This document shows positions 16,758-26,054 of a stretch of DNA of 64,000 bases, one piece after another. The notes beneath the pieces were generated by a model. That model had not been told where the DNA came from. It did no database searches and was given only the letters and a program-made list of their open reading frames with translations. This DNA comes from Gammaproteobacteria bacterium 50_400_T64 (GTDB taxonomy: Bacteria > Pseudomonadota > Gammaproteobacteria > Pseudomonadales > Porticoccaceae), in contig MAAS01000011.1 in assembly GCA_002162755.1 (NCBI GenBank), positions 1 to 64,000 on the forward strand, written 5' to 3'. The position numbers and the translations under genes were made by a program. How positions within the stretch are numbered: the stretch's first letter is position 1; the number at the start of each line of letters is the position of its first letter.

Positions 16758-18068
16758 TTAAAAGCTGTATTTGAAATCGATCCTGTTCTCCCAGGAAATA
16801 TTATCCGCCTCCGGGTAGTAGTCCCCGGATTCAAGAAACTCCGTGCGCACCGTCACCGACAACTTCTCGCCAAACTGGTGTTTGTACAACATAATCAACA
16901 AATCACCCCTGTCATGACCGCCACCGGGGCCTTTCTCCGGTGCCTTCACCGGGCCAAAGCTGATTTCAAAGCTACTCGCCGGATCGGGATAAAAACGAGC
17001 ACCGACTCGCGACCAGTTAAGATTACTCCACTCACCGATTTTGGGGATAAATGACCATACCAGCAGATACGAATATTGCGGCCAGCGCGACCACAGCCCA
17101 TGCCAGCCCTCTTCTGTCTGGGTAGAGGGATCATCGCCGGACAAATAATAGTGACTGGCAAACAACTCTGGCCGCCAGGCTAGATCCTTCCAGGCATAGG
17201 TAAAATTAATATCACTCAACCAACCCTTGGTATCCCCACCGCCACTGCGATGGCCGCTCTGCCCCGCCAATTCCCAATAGGCGGTAAAAGAATCGCTGAG
17301 CGCCTCTTCAACAATAAAACCGAGGGTGTGAAAGTAAACATCACTTTTTCCAAAACGCGGCTCTTCGTGCTTGTATATGTAGTACACATCTTTCGGCAAC
17401 CAAGCTTGTGATTTGTTGGTCAAATAAGCAACAAATCCCTCTTCATCACTTTCGAGCAGTTTGATTTTTTTATGCTTGTCATTAATTAACAAGGGATCAT
17501 CATCGGGTAAATAAATACCGATTAAATCAAGATTAAAGCCATCGAATTTAAAGCGCGTTTTAATGCCATTAAAGCCATAGCTACGCTCTGCATCTAAAGG
17601 GCTACTTTCCAGAATCAACAAACCGTGACCGTAGTAGAGAGGAAAGCGACCCACGGTGATATCGACAAAACCATCAAATAAATTACTGTACTCCACCGAC
17701 AATTCATGAAAAATAAATTCATCGACAAAACGATAACGGTTGGCGTCCTTATTTGTCGCAAAATTTCGAAACTCAGTTTTAATCCAGGCTTTGTAGCGAA
17801 TATTCTCAGACTGCTGCCAGGTTCCCCAAAGGCCCAATATCGTTTCAGAGTAATTTAATTCTGGCAGTTTAGTGCCTGTTTCGAGGGGCAGCTCATCAAT
17901 AGCAATCAGCTTAAGTCGCGCATCGCCGTCAATGTTTAGCCTGCCCCCTTCATAAAGATCAGCGTAGAGCGGAAAACACAAACTAGAAAGCAATAGCGTC
18001 AAACGCAGGGCCAGATCTCGCCAAAACAACGATTTGTTTTTCATCATCGTATTTTTATTATTACGCAC
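16758..18068 (-). CDS. Outer-membrane beta-barrel protein, alginate-export-like
   Basis: 436 residues. An N-terminal signal peptide (ending near PLYA) is followed by a long run of amphipathic beta strands with aromatic girdles, and the last residue is Phe (DFKYSF), the outer-membrane insertion signal. The pattern VGRFPLYYGHGLLI resembles AlgE-like/alginate-export barrels, in which a GR(Q/F)...(Y/W)G strand is conserved. The start used is GTG at 18066-18068; an ATG pair seven codons in is the alternative. It probably admits an anionic or organic substrate across the outer membrane. The PhyH-type dioxygenase lies upstream in the same direction, 62 bases away. Confidence 0.65.
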   Translation of the reverse strand: MRNNKNTMMKNKSLFWRDLALRLTLLLSSLCFPLYADLYEGGRLNIDGDARLKLIAIDELPLETGTKLPELNYSETILGLWGTWQQSENIRYKAWIKTEFRNFATNKDANRYRFVDEFIFHELSVEYSNLFDGFVDITVGRFPLYYGHGLLILESSPLDAERSYGFNGIKTRFKFDGFNLDLIGIYLPDDDPLLINDKHKKIKLLESDEEGFVAYLTNKSQAWLPKDVYYIYKHEEPRFGKSDVYFHTLGFIVEEALSDSFTAYWELAGQSGHRSGGGDTKGWLSDINFTYAWKDLAWRPELFASHYYLSGDDPSTQTEEGWHGLWSRWPQYSYLLVWSFIPKIGEWSNLNWSRVGARFYPDPASSFEISFGPVKAPEKGPGGGHDRGDLLIMLYKHQFGEKLSVTVRTEFLESGDYYPEADNISWENRIDFKYSF

Positions 18069-18130
18069 CTTACCACCGGAAAAATCGGGAAGCAGGCGCT
18101 AATACCTTCGTTAAATTATTATAATCCCCG

Positions 18131-18988
18131 TTATAAACCCTGGCCCAGCCGCGACACCGGCGGCAAATAATCAGGGGCAAGTGCCTTTAGCGGGTGTGAA
18201 CCTGAAACCTGTCCCATAAAGGGCGAGAGCACTGAATAGCCCAGCAAGGACTGTAGCTTAGGGCTCATTTCACGCACCAGCTCACGGGGCACCGACAAAA
18301 AGAAGTTTTCTATAGTGCGCGCCCAGGGCTGGCAATATTGATTCGATAAAGCCTGACGGGGCCCGTTACTGTTATTTTCACCACCACGGTGCAGTGTATT
18401 CCCAGCAAAAATCACACAGGCACCAGCAGGCATTTCCAGGGCGACGGACTGGCTCTTCATACGCTTAGCAAAGGCCAAATCACGCTCACTACCACCTTCG
18501 CGATAATCGCCACCAATCTCATCATCACTCCACAAATGGCTACCGGGAACAATTTCAGTACCGCCGTTTTCAAGGGTAAACGCATCAACAGCAACCACTG
18601 TCGATAAACCTACCATCGGCCGAGGGCGGGGAATACTGTAAAAAATATCATCCGCATGCCAGGGCTGGGGCGTTTCTCCGGGGTGAATACAAATCGACTG
18701 GCTCGTCGTGAGTAAATAGTTCGCTTCGAGAAACTCATCGCAGATAGCCATAACTCGCTTATCTTCAACAATATCTTGAATCACTTTATCGTAGGCAAGC
18801 AGGGAATAAATGCGCTCGGTTTTATCGCCCTCAAAATTATTACGACCCAAAAACTGCCCATCAATACTCAGTAGTAAAACTTTGATGGACTGTCGTTGTG
18901 CGGGCTGTAAGAAATCGGGGATTACCGTGTAGCCCTGGGTTTTAATTTCTTCAATCGCAGTAGCGAGATCGTTGTTATTTATTTTCAT
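18131..18988 (-). CDS. Phytanoyl-CoA dioxygenase (PhyH) family oxygenase
   Basis: 285 residues of the Fe(II)/2-oxoglutarate oxygenase fold. The metal motif is HxD (HADDIFYS, about 115-122), with a distal His in TLHRGGENN (about 204-212) followed by R and a conserved NQYCQPW segment. It hydroxylates an organic substrate with oxygen and 2-oxoglutarate in the cytosol. The family covers many substrates (acyl-CoA, ectoine, natural products), and this one is not assigned. It may be co-transcribed with the outer-membrane barrel downstream. Confidence 0.85.
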   Translation of the reverse strand: MKINNNDLATAIEEIKTQGYTVIPDFLQPAQRQSIKVLLLSIDGQFLGRNNFEGDKTERIYSLLAYDKVIQDIVEDKRVMAICDEFLEANYLLTTSQSICIHPGETPQPWHADDIFYSIPRPRPMVGLSTVVAVDAFTLENGGTEIVPGSHLWSDDEIGGDYREGGSERDLAFAKRMKSQSVALEMPAGACVIFAGNTLHRGGENNSNGPRQALSNQYCQPWARTIENFFLSVPRELVREMSPKLQSLLGYSVLSPFMGQVSGSHPLKALAPDYLPPVSRLGQGL

Positions 18989-19098
18989 TTCACATGCGCC
19001 TTGCTTATGAGTTATTGCGCATCCTGCAGGGTCGAGTCCTATACTTATTCTCGCGACAAAATGCCGAGGCTATTTTCCAGCCCCGGCAGACATAGCCG

Positions 19099-19365
19099 CT
19101 AGTTTTTTTCTTGTTTGAAGATGGGTAGCCAGTAGAAAAAACCCACCAGAATCACCATCACCGCATCCATGATTCCCGCTTTATCGTGAGCGCGTAATTT
19201 ACCCTGCACCATGATCAGCTCACCAAGGTGAGCGAAGAAAACAAATACACCTGCCCACAGCATATGGTCATTCCAATCCCCAGGTAGGGCACCAAACAAT
19301 GCCAACAAGGGTAAGACCCAAAAGCCTAAAGTGAGGTATTTACCGAGGGTAAGAAAGGTTTGCAT
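19099..19365 (-). CDS. Small DUF1145-like inner-membrane protein
   Basis: 88 residues from the ATG at 19363-19365, which has an AGGAGA ribosome site 6-8 bases before it; a longer upstream frame (to 19515) lacks such a site. It has three predicted membrane helices with the segment FFAHLGELIMVQGK in the middle, similar to YhhL-type DUF1145 proteins. Function unknown. It sits between the PhyH gene and the FetB-like permease on the same strand. Confidence 0.65.
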   Translation of the reverse strand: MQTFLTLGKYLTLGFWVLPLLALFGALPGDWNDHMLWAGVFVFFAHLGELIMVQGKLRAHDKAGIMDAVMVILVGFFYWLPIFKQEKN

Positions 19366-19551
19366 ATGTATTCTCCTATAATTTTTATGGCTGGCATTAA
19401 GAAAGTGATACACGGGGAAATTAACGCAATAACACGTATCGCTCCCAAGGTACGGCTTCCCAACATTACGAAATAAATCGAGGAGAAGTGTAGCAACACC
19501 CTCCATACCCGACAATCATACTTGCCACTAACGGCGGTGATAAAGGCAAAA

Positions 19552-20280
19552 TCAGTCAGTATTCGATTTTGCCTTTTCCAGCATTGGCCGCGACCAAGCA
19601 ATAAAACACAGGGTCGAAATCCCCGAGGCACCAAAGATCATACACATCACCAATATTTGATAACGCGCCGCCACCAGCGGTGAAACCCCCGACAGTATTT
19701 GCCCGGTCATCATGCCCGGCAGGGATACCAAGCCGACGGCGAACAAGGAATTAATGATGGGAATAAACGCTGCTCGACAGGCGATATTGCGCGCCTCCAG
19801 CCATTCGACACCGCGCCCGGTCTCGGCGTACAAACGCTCTGCCGCCAAACTGACAGCGTTCATGGCGTTAGCAAAAATCATCCCCGCCAGCGGTATGAAA
19901 TAACGCGCCTCATACCACGGGTCGAGCCGCAGTACACCCTGGGTAATAAGTATCAACACCAGACCCCCGCCCAGGCCGATAGCGAGTAGAGCCCGCTTAT
20001 AGAGAAAATGCCGATGTTCTTTAATACTGCCCAGGCCTATCCAGCTAGAGGCGAAGACCATGACCGCCAGTACGGCCAACACAACCGCACTGCTATCAGA
20101 TTCGAAAATAAAGCTGAGGAAATAACCCACTAACAGCAGTTGCCCGAGCATGCGAATAACGGCATAGAGGGCATTGCCCGGCCCCAGCGACCACCTGAAC
20201 ATCATCACCAGCACCACCACGACGGGGATAAATGCCAGTGACAGGCTTGCTAGCGACAGGGTTTCCACACTGTTATTCAT
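19552..20280 (-). CDS. fetB: FetB-like (UPF0014) ABC transporter permease
   Basis: 242 residues with about seven membrane helices and the family segments MFRWSLGPG near the N-terminus and SLPGMMTGQILSG near 190. In E. coli FetB pairs with the ATPase FetA to export iron and protect from oxidative stress. No ATPase gene is adjacent: upstream is the oxidoreductase and downstream the DUF1145-like gene. The ATPase must therefore be elsewhere, or the protein acts alone. It starts 42 bases after the oxidoreductase stop, so the two may be co-transcribed. Confidence 0.82.
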   Translation of the reverse strand: MNNSVETLSLASLSLAFIPVVVVLVMMFRWSLGPGNALYAVIRMLGQLLLVGYFLSFIFESDSSAVVLAVLAVMVFASSWIGLGSIKEHRHFLYKRALLAIGLGGGLVLILITQGVLRLDPWYEARYFIPLAGMIFANAMNAVSLAAERLYAETGRGVEWLEARNIACRAAFIPIINSLFAVGLVSLPGMMTGQILSGVSPLVAARYQILVMCMIFGASGISTLCFIAWSRPMLEKAKSNTD

Positions 20281-20321
20281 GTTTTTTTATTTCCACAGGG
20301 AATACCATCAGCCTTAGAAAA

Positions 20322-23300
20322 CTACTTATCAAGTAACTCAGTCTCCTGAATATTAACCACGGCTATCTCTTCAAAACCAACAGGCTCATAACTAACAGTC
20401 TTATCACCCACAGGCTCGCCATTGAACTGCTTCATTAATCCCACCCCCCGGCGCTGGGCAGTCGCGATATTGGCTTCTTTAACATGGCCAAAACCGCGTA
20501 TAAAATAGGGCAAGCCCGCTATTTCAATTGCCAGTGCCAACTTCTCTGACGACGGGTTTGTCCCTGACAGGCCCGACAATAACTGGTCGATTTGCTGTTC
20601 GTAATCGGTAATTAACGAACGCTCCAGCTGGCGCTCCTCGCTACGACCAAAGACGTCCAATGCCGTACCGCGCAGGAATTTGAATTTCGCTAGTACACGG
20701 AAGGCTGGCAGCATCCACGGGCCAAACTCCCTTTTAATCAGCTGCCCAGTCTCAGGGTCACGTTTTGAAAGCAGGGGCGGTGCCAAATGAAAGGTCAGTT
20801 TATAGTCGCCATCAAATTGTTGCTTTAAAGACTCCGCAAACTCACCATCGGTGTAGAGTCGCGCTACTTCGTACTCATCTTTGTAAGCCAGCAACTTATA
20901 GTAATTGCGAGCCACATTTTTTGTCAGTGTCAGATCAGAGACACCGATTTTTTGCTCTACCACTTTTACTTTATCGACCAGGGCTTGATAACGCCGGGCA
21001 TAAAATCGGTTTTGATACTGGCGCAATTGAGTGCTGCGATAGGCAACAATGTCTTCCAGAGTTTCAGTTGCAGGACTTTTCTCAGAGGCAGAGGCTGAAT
21101 CTAATCCAGCCAGGTCTTTCACTTTTGCGGGCTGCTCGGCCAAACGCCGACCCCAAAGAAAGGCCTGTAAATTCGCCGCAACGGCCACGCCGTTCAAAGT
21201 AATCGCCTGCTCCAGAGCCTCTTTACCGAGGGGCAATAAGCCCTTCTGCCAGGCAAAGCCCAATAAAATCAGATTGCTTGTCATGGCATCACCCAGCAAA
21301 GCCGTACCCAGTACCGAGGCATCAAAAAAGTGGGCGGCGTTAGTTGCGCCGCCAATCACTTGCTCCATGGCCTGTTCGGGAAAGGGCGCATCGGGATCTT
21401 GGGTAAAATCCGCCGTGGGCGAACCGTGATTGTTAACAATTGCCACGGCTGTCGAATGATCGAGACAACTCAAAGAGGCCTGCGCAGACGACACCACCAT
21501 ATCGGCACCGAGCATTAACTGGCCCTTGCCTGCGGGTACTCTCACGCCGTGAATATCGGACTGTTTTTTGGCGATGCGCACATGGCTGCTTACCGCGCCA
21601 AACTTTTGCGCCAGCCCAGTTTGGGTCAGCACCGCGACACCCTTGCCTTCGATATGGGCCGCCATGCCAATGATGGAGCCGATGGTTAACACGCCCATGC
21701 CGCCAACGCCGGTGAGCAGTATGTTGTAGGGCTCACTGAGTTCATCGCCAGAGATAGACGGCGCCGGCAGATCGGGGAAGTTTTGCTCGGTCGATACGGC
21801 CAGCGCTTTGTGCAAGGTTGCACCCGTGACGGTGACAAAACTCGGGCAAAAGCCTTTCAAACAGGAGTAATCCTTATTGCAGGCGTTTTGATCAATTACT
21901 CGCTTACGACCGAGTCCCGTTTCTTTCGGTGCCACCGCGAGACAGTTCGATTGCACACCACAGTCGCCACAACCCTCGCACACAGCAGCATTAATAAACG
22001 CGCGTTTATCGGGGTCTTCCAACAGACCGCGCTTTCTGCGTCGGCGCTTTTCGGTAGCACAGGTTTGCTCGTAAATAATCACGCTGGTGCCATCCAGCTT
22101 ACGCAGGTCTTTTTGTATGCCCGTAAAATTGTCGCGATGGTCGACACTCAGCCCCGCAAATTTGGGGAAGTCGCTGCTGTATTTTTCCGGCAGATCACTG
22201 ACGACGACGATGCGTTTAACGCCCTCACCCTTGAGCTGATACACCATCTGTTCAACGGTCAAACTGCCATCGATATGCTGACCGCCGGTCATGGCTACGG
22301 CGTCGTTGTAGAGAATTTTATAGGTGATATTGGCACCAGAGGCGATGGCCGCGCGAATGGCGAGAATGCCCGAGTGAAAATAGGTGCCGTCGCCAATGTT
22401 CTGAAATACGTGCCGGGTGTTGGTAAAAGGCGCCTGACCTATCCACGATGCACCCTCGCCACCCATTTGGGTGAAGGTTTCGGTATCGCGGTCCATCCAG
22501 GTGACCATAAAGTGACAGCCAATACCGGCCAGGGCGCGACTGCCTTCGGGTACTTTGGTCGAGGTATTGTGGGGGCAACCGGCGCAAAACCAGGGCTTGC
22601 GCTGGGGTAATGTGGCGACAGGCACCACTGATGCACCAGTATTTGTTGGCATTGAGCCCGGTAGCGCCAGTGCGACCGGTGACGATAGTTTTTCCAGCCG
22701 CGAGGCAATCGCAGCGGCGACATCGCGGGCACTCAATTCGGCGATAGTACTCAGCAGTGCAGCACCGGCCTCATCCTGCTTACCCACCACACGGGGACGC
22801 AGATCATCGGCCAGTGAATAGAGCAGGCTTTTCAGCTGATCTTCAACCAGCGGCCGCTTTTCTTCCACCACCAAAACCTCTTCCAAACCGGTGGCGAACT
22901 CCGTCATGCCCTGGGGCTCGAGGGGCCAGATCATAGCGACTTTGTAAACTTGAAGACCTATGGCCTCGCGCTTTTCTTCATCAATACCAAGGTCGGCCAA
23001 AGCATGAAGCACCTCAAAATAGGCCTTGCCGGTGGCGACGATGCCAAAGCGCGGTTGGCTGCAATCGAGCGTTACCTTGTCGATGCGATTCGCCCGGGCA
23101 AAAGCCACAGCGGCATGAATTTTGTGTTGCTGCAGGCGTTCTTCCTGTTCCAGAAAAGGGTCTGGCCAGCGGCTGTGAACACCGCTTTCGGGCATGGCAA
23201 AGTCGTCTGGCTCAAACAGCTGCAAACGCTCGGGATTCATATCAGCCGCTATCGCCGCATCCATATTTTCAGCGGTGACTTTCATTCCTACCCAACAACC

Positions 23301-23876
23301 GCTGAAGCGGGACATAGCCCAGCCAATCAAGCCGAAGTCGAGCACATCCTGCACGCCGGCCGGATTCAACACCGGCACCGAAGCACCGATAAACATCGGT
23401 TCACTTTGATAGGCCAGAGTCGACGACTTGGCCATGTGGTCGTCACCCACCACCGCCAGCACGCCACCGAATTGGCTAGCGCCGGTGTTATTGGCGTGTT
23501 TAATGGCATCCATCGCTCGATCGAGGCCCGGCCCCTTGCCGTACCAAAGACCGAACACACCGTCGTATTTTGCCTCGGGGAACAGATTTACCTGCTGACT
23601 ACCCATCAACGCCGTGGCGGCCAACTCTTCGTTAACGCCAGGCTGGAAATGGATATTGTGTTCTTTAAGAAAGCTATCGGCGCGCCACAGTGCGTTGTCA
23701 TAACCACCAATCGGCGAGCCGCGATAACCGGAGATAAACCCCGCCGTTGCCAGGCCTTTGGCCTTATCTCGCTGGCTCTGCAAAATCGGCAGGCGCACCA
23801 GGGCTTCAATGCCGGTCAGGTAGGCTCTACCCGTGGTGCAGGTATATTTGTCATCTAGCGCTACAGGCAAGATCAC
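20322..23876 (-). CDS. Fused indolepyruvate (2-oxoacid) ferredoxin oxidoreductase
   Basis: 1184 residues. In order: a pyrimidine-binding TPP domain (about 10-400), a TPP-binding domain starting at CAGCPHNTS and including GIGCHFM, GGEGA and GDGTYFHSG (about 430-620), and a Cys-rich segment (CEGCGDCG and later Cys residues, about 640-700). A gamma-type domain follows with GVGGMGVLT (about 730-900), then a long C-terminal extension. This single-chain form in aerobic proteobacteria oxidatively decarboxylates aryl or branched 2-oxoacids to acyl-CoA, reducing ferredoxin or a similar acceptor. The large size matches the family. The FetB-like gene follows. Confidence 0.9.
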   Translation of the reverse strand: MILPVALDDKYTCTTGRAYLTGIEALVRLPILQSQRDKAKGLATAGFISGYRGSPIGGYDNALWRADSFLKEHNIHFQPGVNEELAATALMGSQQVNLFPEAKYDGVFGLWYGKGPGLDRAMDAIKHANNTGASQFGGVLAVVGDDHMAKSSTLAYQSEPMFIGASVPVLNPAGVQDVLDFGLIGWAMSRFSGCWVGMKVTAENMDAAIAADMNPERLQLFEPDDFAMPESGVHSRWPDPFLEQEERLQQHKIHAAVAFARANRIDKVTLDCSQPRFGIVATGKAYFEVLHALADLGIDEEKREAIGLQVYKVAMIWPLEPQGMTEFATGLEEVLVVEEKRPLVEDQLKSLLYSLADDLRPRVVGKQDEAGAALLSTIAELSARDVAAAIASRLEKLSSPVALALPGSMPTNTGASVVPVATLPQRKPWFCAGCPHNTSTKVPEGSRALAGIGCHFMVTWMDRDTETFTQMGGEGASWIGQAPFTNTRHVFQNIGDGTYFHSGILAIRAAIASGANITYKILYNDAVAMTGGQHIDGSLTVEQMVYQLKGEGVKRIVVVSDLPEKYSSDFPKFAGLSVDHRDNFTGIQKDLRKLDGTSVIIYEQTCATEKRRRRKRGLLEDPDKRAFINAAVCEGCGDCGVQSNCLAVAPKETGLGRKRVIDQNACNKDYSCLKGFCPSFVTVTGATLHKALAVSTEQNFPDLPAPSISGDELSEPYNILLTGVGGMGVLTIGSIIGMAAHIEGKGVAVLTQTGLAQKFGAVSSHVRIAKKQSDIHGVRVPAGKGQLMLGADMVVSSAQASLSCLDHSTAVAIVNNHGSPTADFTQDPDAPFPEQAMEQVIGGATNAAHFFDASVLGTALLGDAMTSNLILLGFAWQKGLLPLGKEALEQAITLNGVAVAANLQAFLWGRRLAEQPAKVKDLAGLDSASASEKSPATETLEDIVAYRSTQLRQYQNRFYARRYQALVDKVKVVEQKIGVSDLTLTKNVARNYYKLLAYKDEYEVARLYTDGEFAESLKQQFDGDYKLTFHLAPPLLSKRDPETGQLIKREFGPWMLPAFRVLAKFKFLRGTALDVFGRSEERQLERSLITDYEQQIDQLLSGLSGTNPSSEKLALAIEIAGLPYFIRGFGHVKEANIATAQRRGVGLMKQFNGEPVGDKTVSYEPVGFEEIAVVNIQETELLDK

Positions 23877-24124
23877 TCGCTCCTCTTTATTTTTTTACAA
23901 CAAGCCGTTCGCAGCGACGTTTAGGGTCAGGCGCGAAACAGCCGGTAATTAATTCGAGTATTAATAGGAGGAAGTATAGCAAGTGACTTACATAGCATTG
24001 GCATTGCGCCGTTGATTAATTGCAGGTAAATACACTCGCCGAAACGGGCTGCCCTCGCCAAGAGAGCCTATCGACAAAACAACTAAAACAGTTGTCTTAA
24101 ATAGATGGGGGAAACACGCAAGGG

Positions 24125-24682
24125 TTAACTGGGAGGAAGCACTTCAAGATGAGAGGTATCAACCTGCGTTGCCTCTACAGACTGCTTTTCATCGGCGTGC
24201 AAAATCTCACCCCCACCAGGCTCCAGAGCCAGCGCACTGACATCAACCTCTGTCGCTGTGACACTGGAACGCTCGTCGGGGCGCAACACATCGCTACCCA
24301 CCGGAGCCAATGACATATCGCCCCCATCCGCAGTCGGCTGTTCGGCCGGCTCTGGCGTCGCAACAGGGGCTTGTTCTGCGGGTTCTAAAAAAGGGTTCGG
24401 CCTGGCGACAGGGGCTGACGTAACGGCCTCCGCAGGTGGAGCATCGACCTTCACCGGACGTAGCTCGGCTATCGCGCCAATTTTTAACAGGGCCTGTTCG
24501 TATTTTTTCGCCCCGGCTTCATCTAAATTGCGACGAATAGCCGCCGGACGTCCCGAAAAAAGCTGATCAACCTTCGCGGCCTCTAGCTTAAACAGGCCTG
24601 CCAGACGCTCTTTCACGTCGCCCACGGACTGCCCGGCAACGATGTCACCGCGAAAAAGAACATCAAACTGTTGATCACTCAT
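24125..24682 (-). CDS. Hypothetical protein with C-terminal tandem repeat
   Basis: 185 residues. The N-terminal part (about 5-78) is a small alpha/beta region with LFSGRPAAIRRNLDEAGAKK, of a kind seen at the start of many gammaproteobacterial proteins of unknown function. A Pro/Ala-rich linker (80-120) leads to two copies of a 27-residue repeat (about 125-151 and 153-179), each containing DE-x3-SV-x-AT-x-VD-x-S-x-L. No membrane helix or signal is seen, so it is probably cytosolic. An ATG start at 24680-24682 fits. The function is unknown; the repeat suggests a binding or assembly tail. Confidence 0.6.
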   Translation of the reverse strand: MSDQQFDVLFRGDIVAGQSVGDVKERLAGLFKLEAAKVDQLFSGRPAAIRRNLDEAGAKKYEQALLKIGAIAELRPVKVDAPPAEAVTSAPVARPNPFLEPAEQAPVATPEPAEQPTADGGDMSLAPVGSDVLRPDERSSVTATEVDVSALALEPGGGEILHADEKQSVEATQVDTSHLEVLPPS

Positions 24683-24756
24683 TTTTAGTACTCCGCACTA
24701 AGCCAACCATCGTCGCATTATTGATGAGCGCAAGCCGCATTTCAGCCACGCGGTTC

Positions 24757-25131
24757 TCACTTCCCGGCCACACCGGCGAAAAATTGCCAGCCGATCGCAG
24801 CCCAAACCGCTACAAACAGCAACATACTGAGCATCACAGCTGCCGACGCCTGATCTTTTGCCCGCCCCGCCAGCTCGGCTTTTTCAGGTGACACCAGATC
24901 CACCACCGCCTCAACGGCAGAGTTGAGCAGCTCCACTATCAAGACGATCAACATCGCCGCAAATAGAAGGGCCAAATCCTGTGCTGAGTCGGCGATATAA
25001 AAGCCCAGTGGTGACAGTACAACCACCAGAAACACTTCAACGCGAAAAGCTTCTTCATAACGAAAACAGGACTTTAAGCCCTGTATAGAAAACCCTGTTG
25101 CACCGACCAGGCGTCGATACAACAAAGACAT
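24757..25131 (-). CDS. dgkA: Diacylglycerol kinase
   Basis: 124 residues from the ATG at 25129-25131, which has AGAAGG seven bases before it; an upstream ATG at 25155 adds eight residues. Three membrane helices and the family motif VELLNSAVEAVVD (the Glu and Asn of the active site) followed by KDQASAAV identify prokaryotic DgkA. It phosphorylates diacylglycerol in the inner membrane to recycle lipid from periplasmic glucan or LPS modification. It lies between cysE and the repeat protein, all on the minus strand. Confidence 0.9.
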   Translation of the reverse strand: MSLLYRRLVGATGFSIQGLKSCFRYEEAFRVEVFLVVVLSPLGFYIADSAQDLALLFAAMLIVLIVELLNSAVEAVVDLVSPEKAELAGRAKDQASAAVMLSMLLFVAVWAAIGWQFFAGVAGK

Positions 25132-25184
25132 CAGCCCACCTTCTGTTTTATGCATAAAAAACTTACTCGCGTGTTTAAAGCCTG

Positions 25185-25976
25185 TTAGGAAACTGAGTTA
25201 ATACGCTGATCCATCTCCAGCGCGGGTGCGGCTTCTCGCGGCCGGCCGACCACCCGTGCCGGCACCCCCGCTACGGTGGTATGGGGGCTAACCGACTCCA
25301 GCACCAATGTACCGGCCCCAATTTTTGCGCCCTCGCCCACTTCGATATTACCAAGGATCTTTGCCCCCGCAGCGATCAGTACCCCGCTGCGAATTTTCGG
25401 ATGGCGATCACCACTATCGCTGCCAATACCCCCCAGGGTCACTGCGTGCAGCATGGACACATTGTCTTCAACAACGGCCGTTTCGCCGATCACCAGACCC
25501 GTCGCGTGATCAACCATAACCCCGCCACCAATTTGTGCGCCAGGATGAATATCGACAGAAAACACCTCTGCACAAAGGCTTTGCAGATGTACGGCGAGGG
25601 CTTGACGCTTGTTTAACCACAAATAGTGAGCAATACGGTGCACCTGCAGGGCGTGAAAACCCTTGAAATACAACAGTGGCATTGCATATTTATCACAGGC
25701 CGGGTCGCGCTCTCGGTAGGCGACGAGGTCACGCTGCATTTTTTCGCCGATACGAGCATCGTTTTCAAACGCTTCGGCAAAAACCTGGCGAATCGCCAGT
25801 TTCGACACGGCCATATTACCGAGCATTTCAGCCAGGTTGTAAGCAAGGGCCGTTTCGAGAGAGTCGTGACTTAATATCGCGGAATGAAAGAAGCTCGCCA
25901 ATACTGGCTCGTCTTTGGAAAAGTCACCGGCTTCGGCGAGGATTTCCTGCCATAGGGTATTGGACTCGGGAGGCAT
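25185..25976 (-). CDS. cysE: Serine O-acetyltransferase
   Basis: 263 residues. The N-terminal helical domain (1-135) is followed by a left-handed beta-helix of hexapeptide repeats containing DIHPGAQIG, VDHATGLVIGE (catalytic Asp/His pair) and LHAVTLGGIG. It transfers acetyl from acetyl-CoA to serine, the first step of cysteine synthesis. Length and motifs match the CysE/EpsC family well. The start is ATG at 25974-25976. No cysteine synthase is nearby. Confidence 0.92.
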   Translation of the reverse strand: MPPESNTLWQEILAEAGDFSKDEPVLASFFHSAILSHDSLETALAYNLAEMLGNMAVSKLAIRQVFAEAFENDARIGEKMQRDLVAYRERDPACDKYAMPLLYFKGFHALQVHRIAHYLWLNKRQALAVHLQSLCAEVFSVDIHPGAQIGGGVMVDHATGLVIGETAVVEDNVSMLHAVTLGGIGSDSGDRHPKIRSGVLIAAGAKILGNIEVGEGAKIGAGTLVLESVSPHTTVAGVPARVVGRPREAAPALEMDQRINSVS

Positions 25977-26054
25977 AAGAGAGGTATCGCTCGGGGTATT
26001 AATATCAATCGTTATAGGGGGCGAATATGGCCGAAAGGCGCTGTAGATTCAACA

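Noticed and set aside
22950-23858. Open frame of 302 codons on the plus strand
   Set aside because: Antisense to the fused oxidoreductase, which has clear motifs over the same bases; the antisense peptide looks unlike a real protein.
24066-24092. Small inverted repeat ACAACT...AGTTGT downstream of the repeat-protein gene
   Set aside because: Only six base pairs and no T run on the needed strand, so it is too weak to call a terminator.
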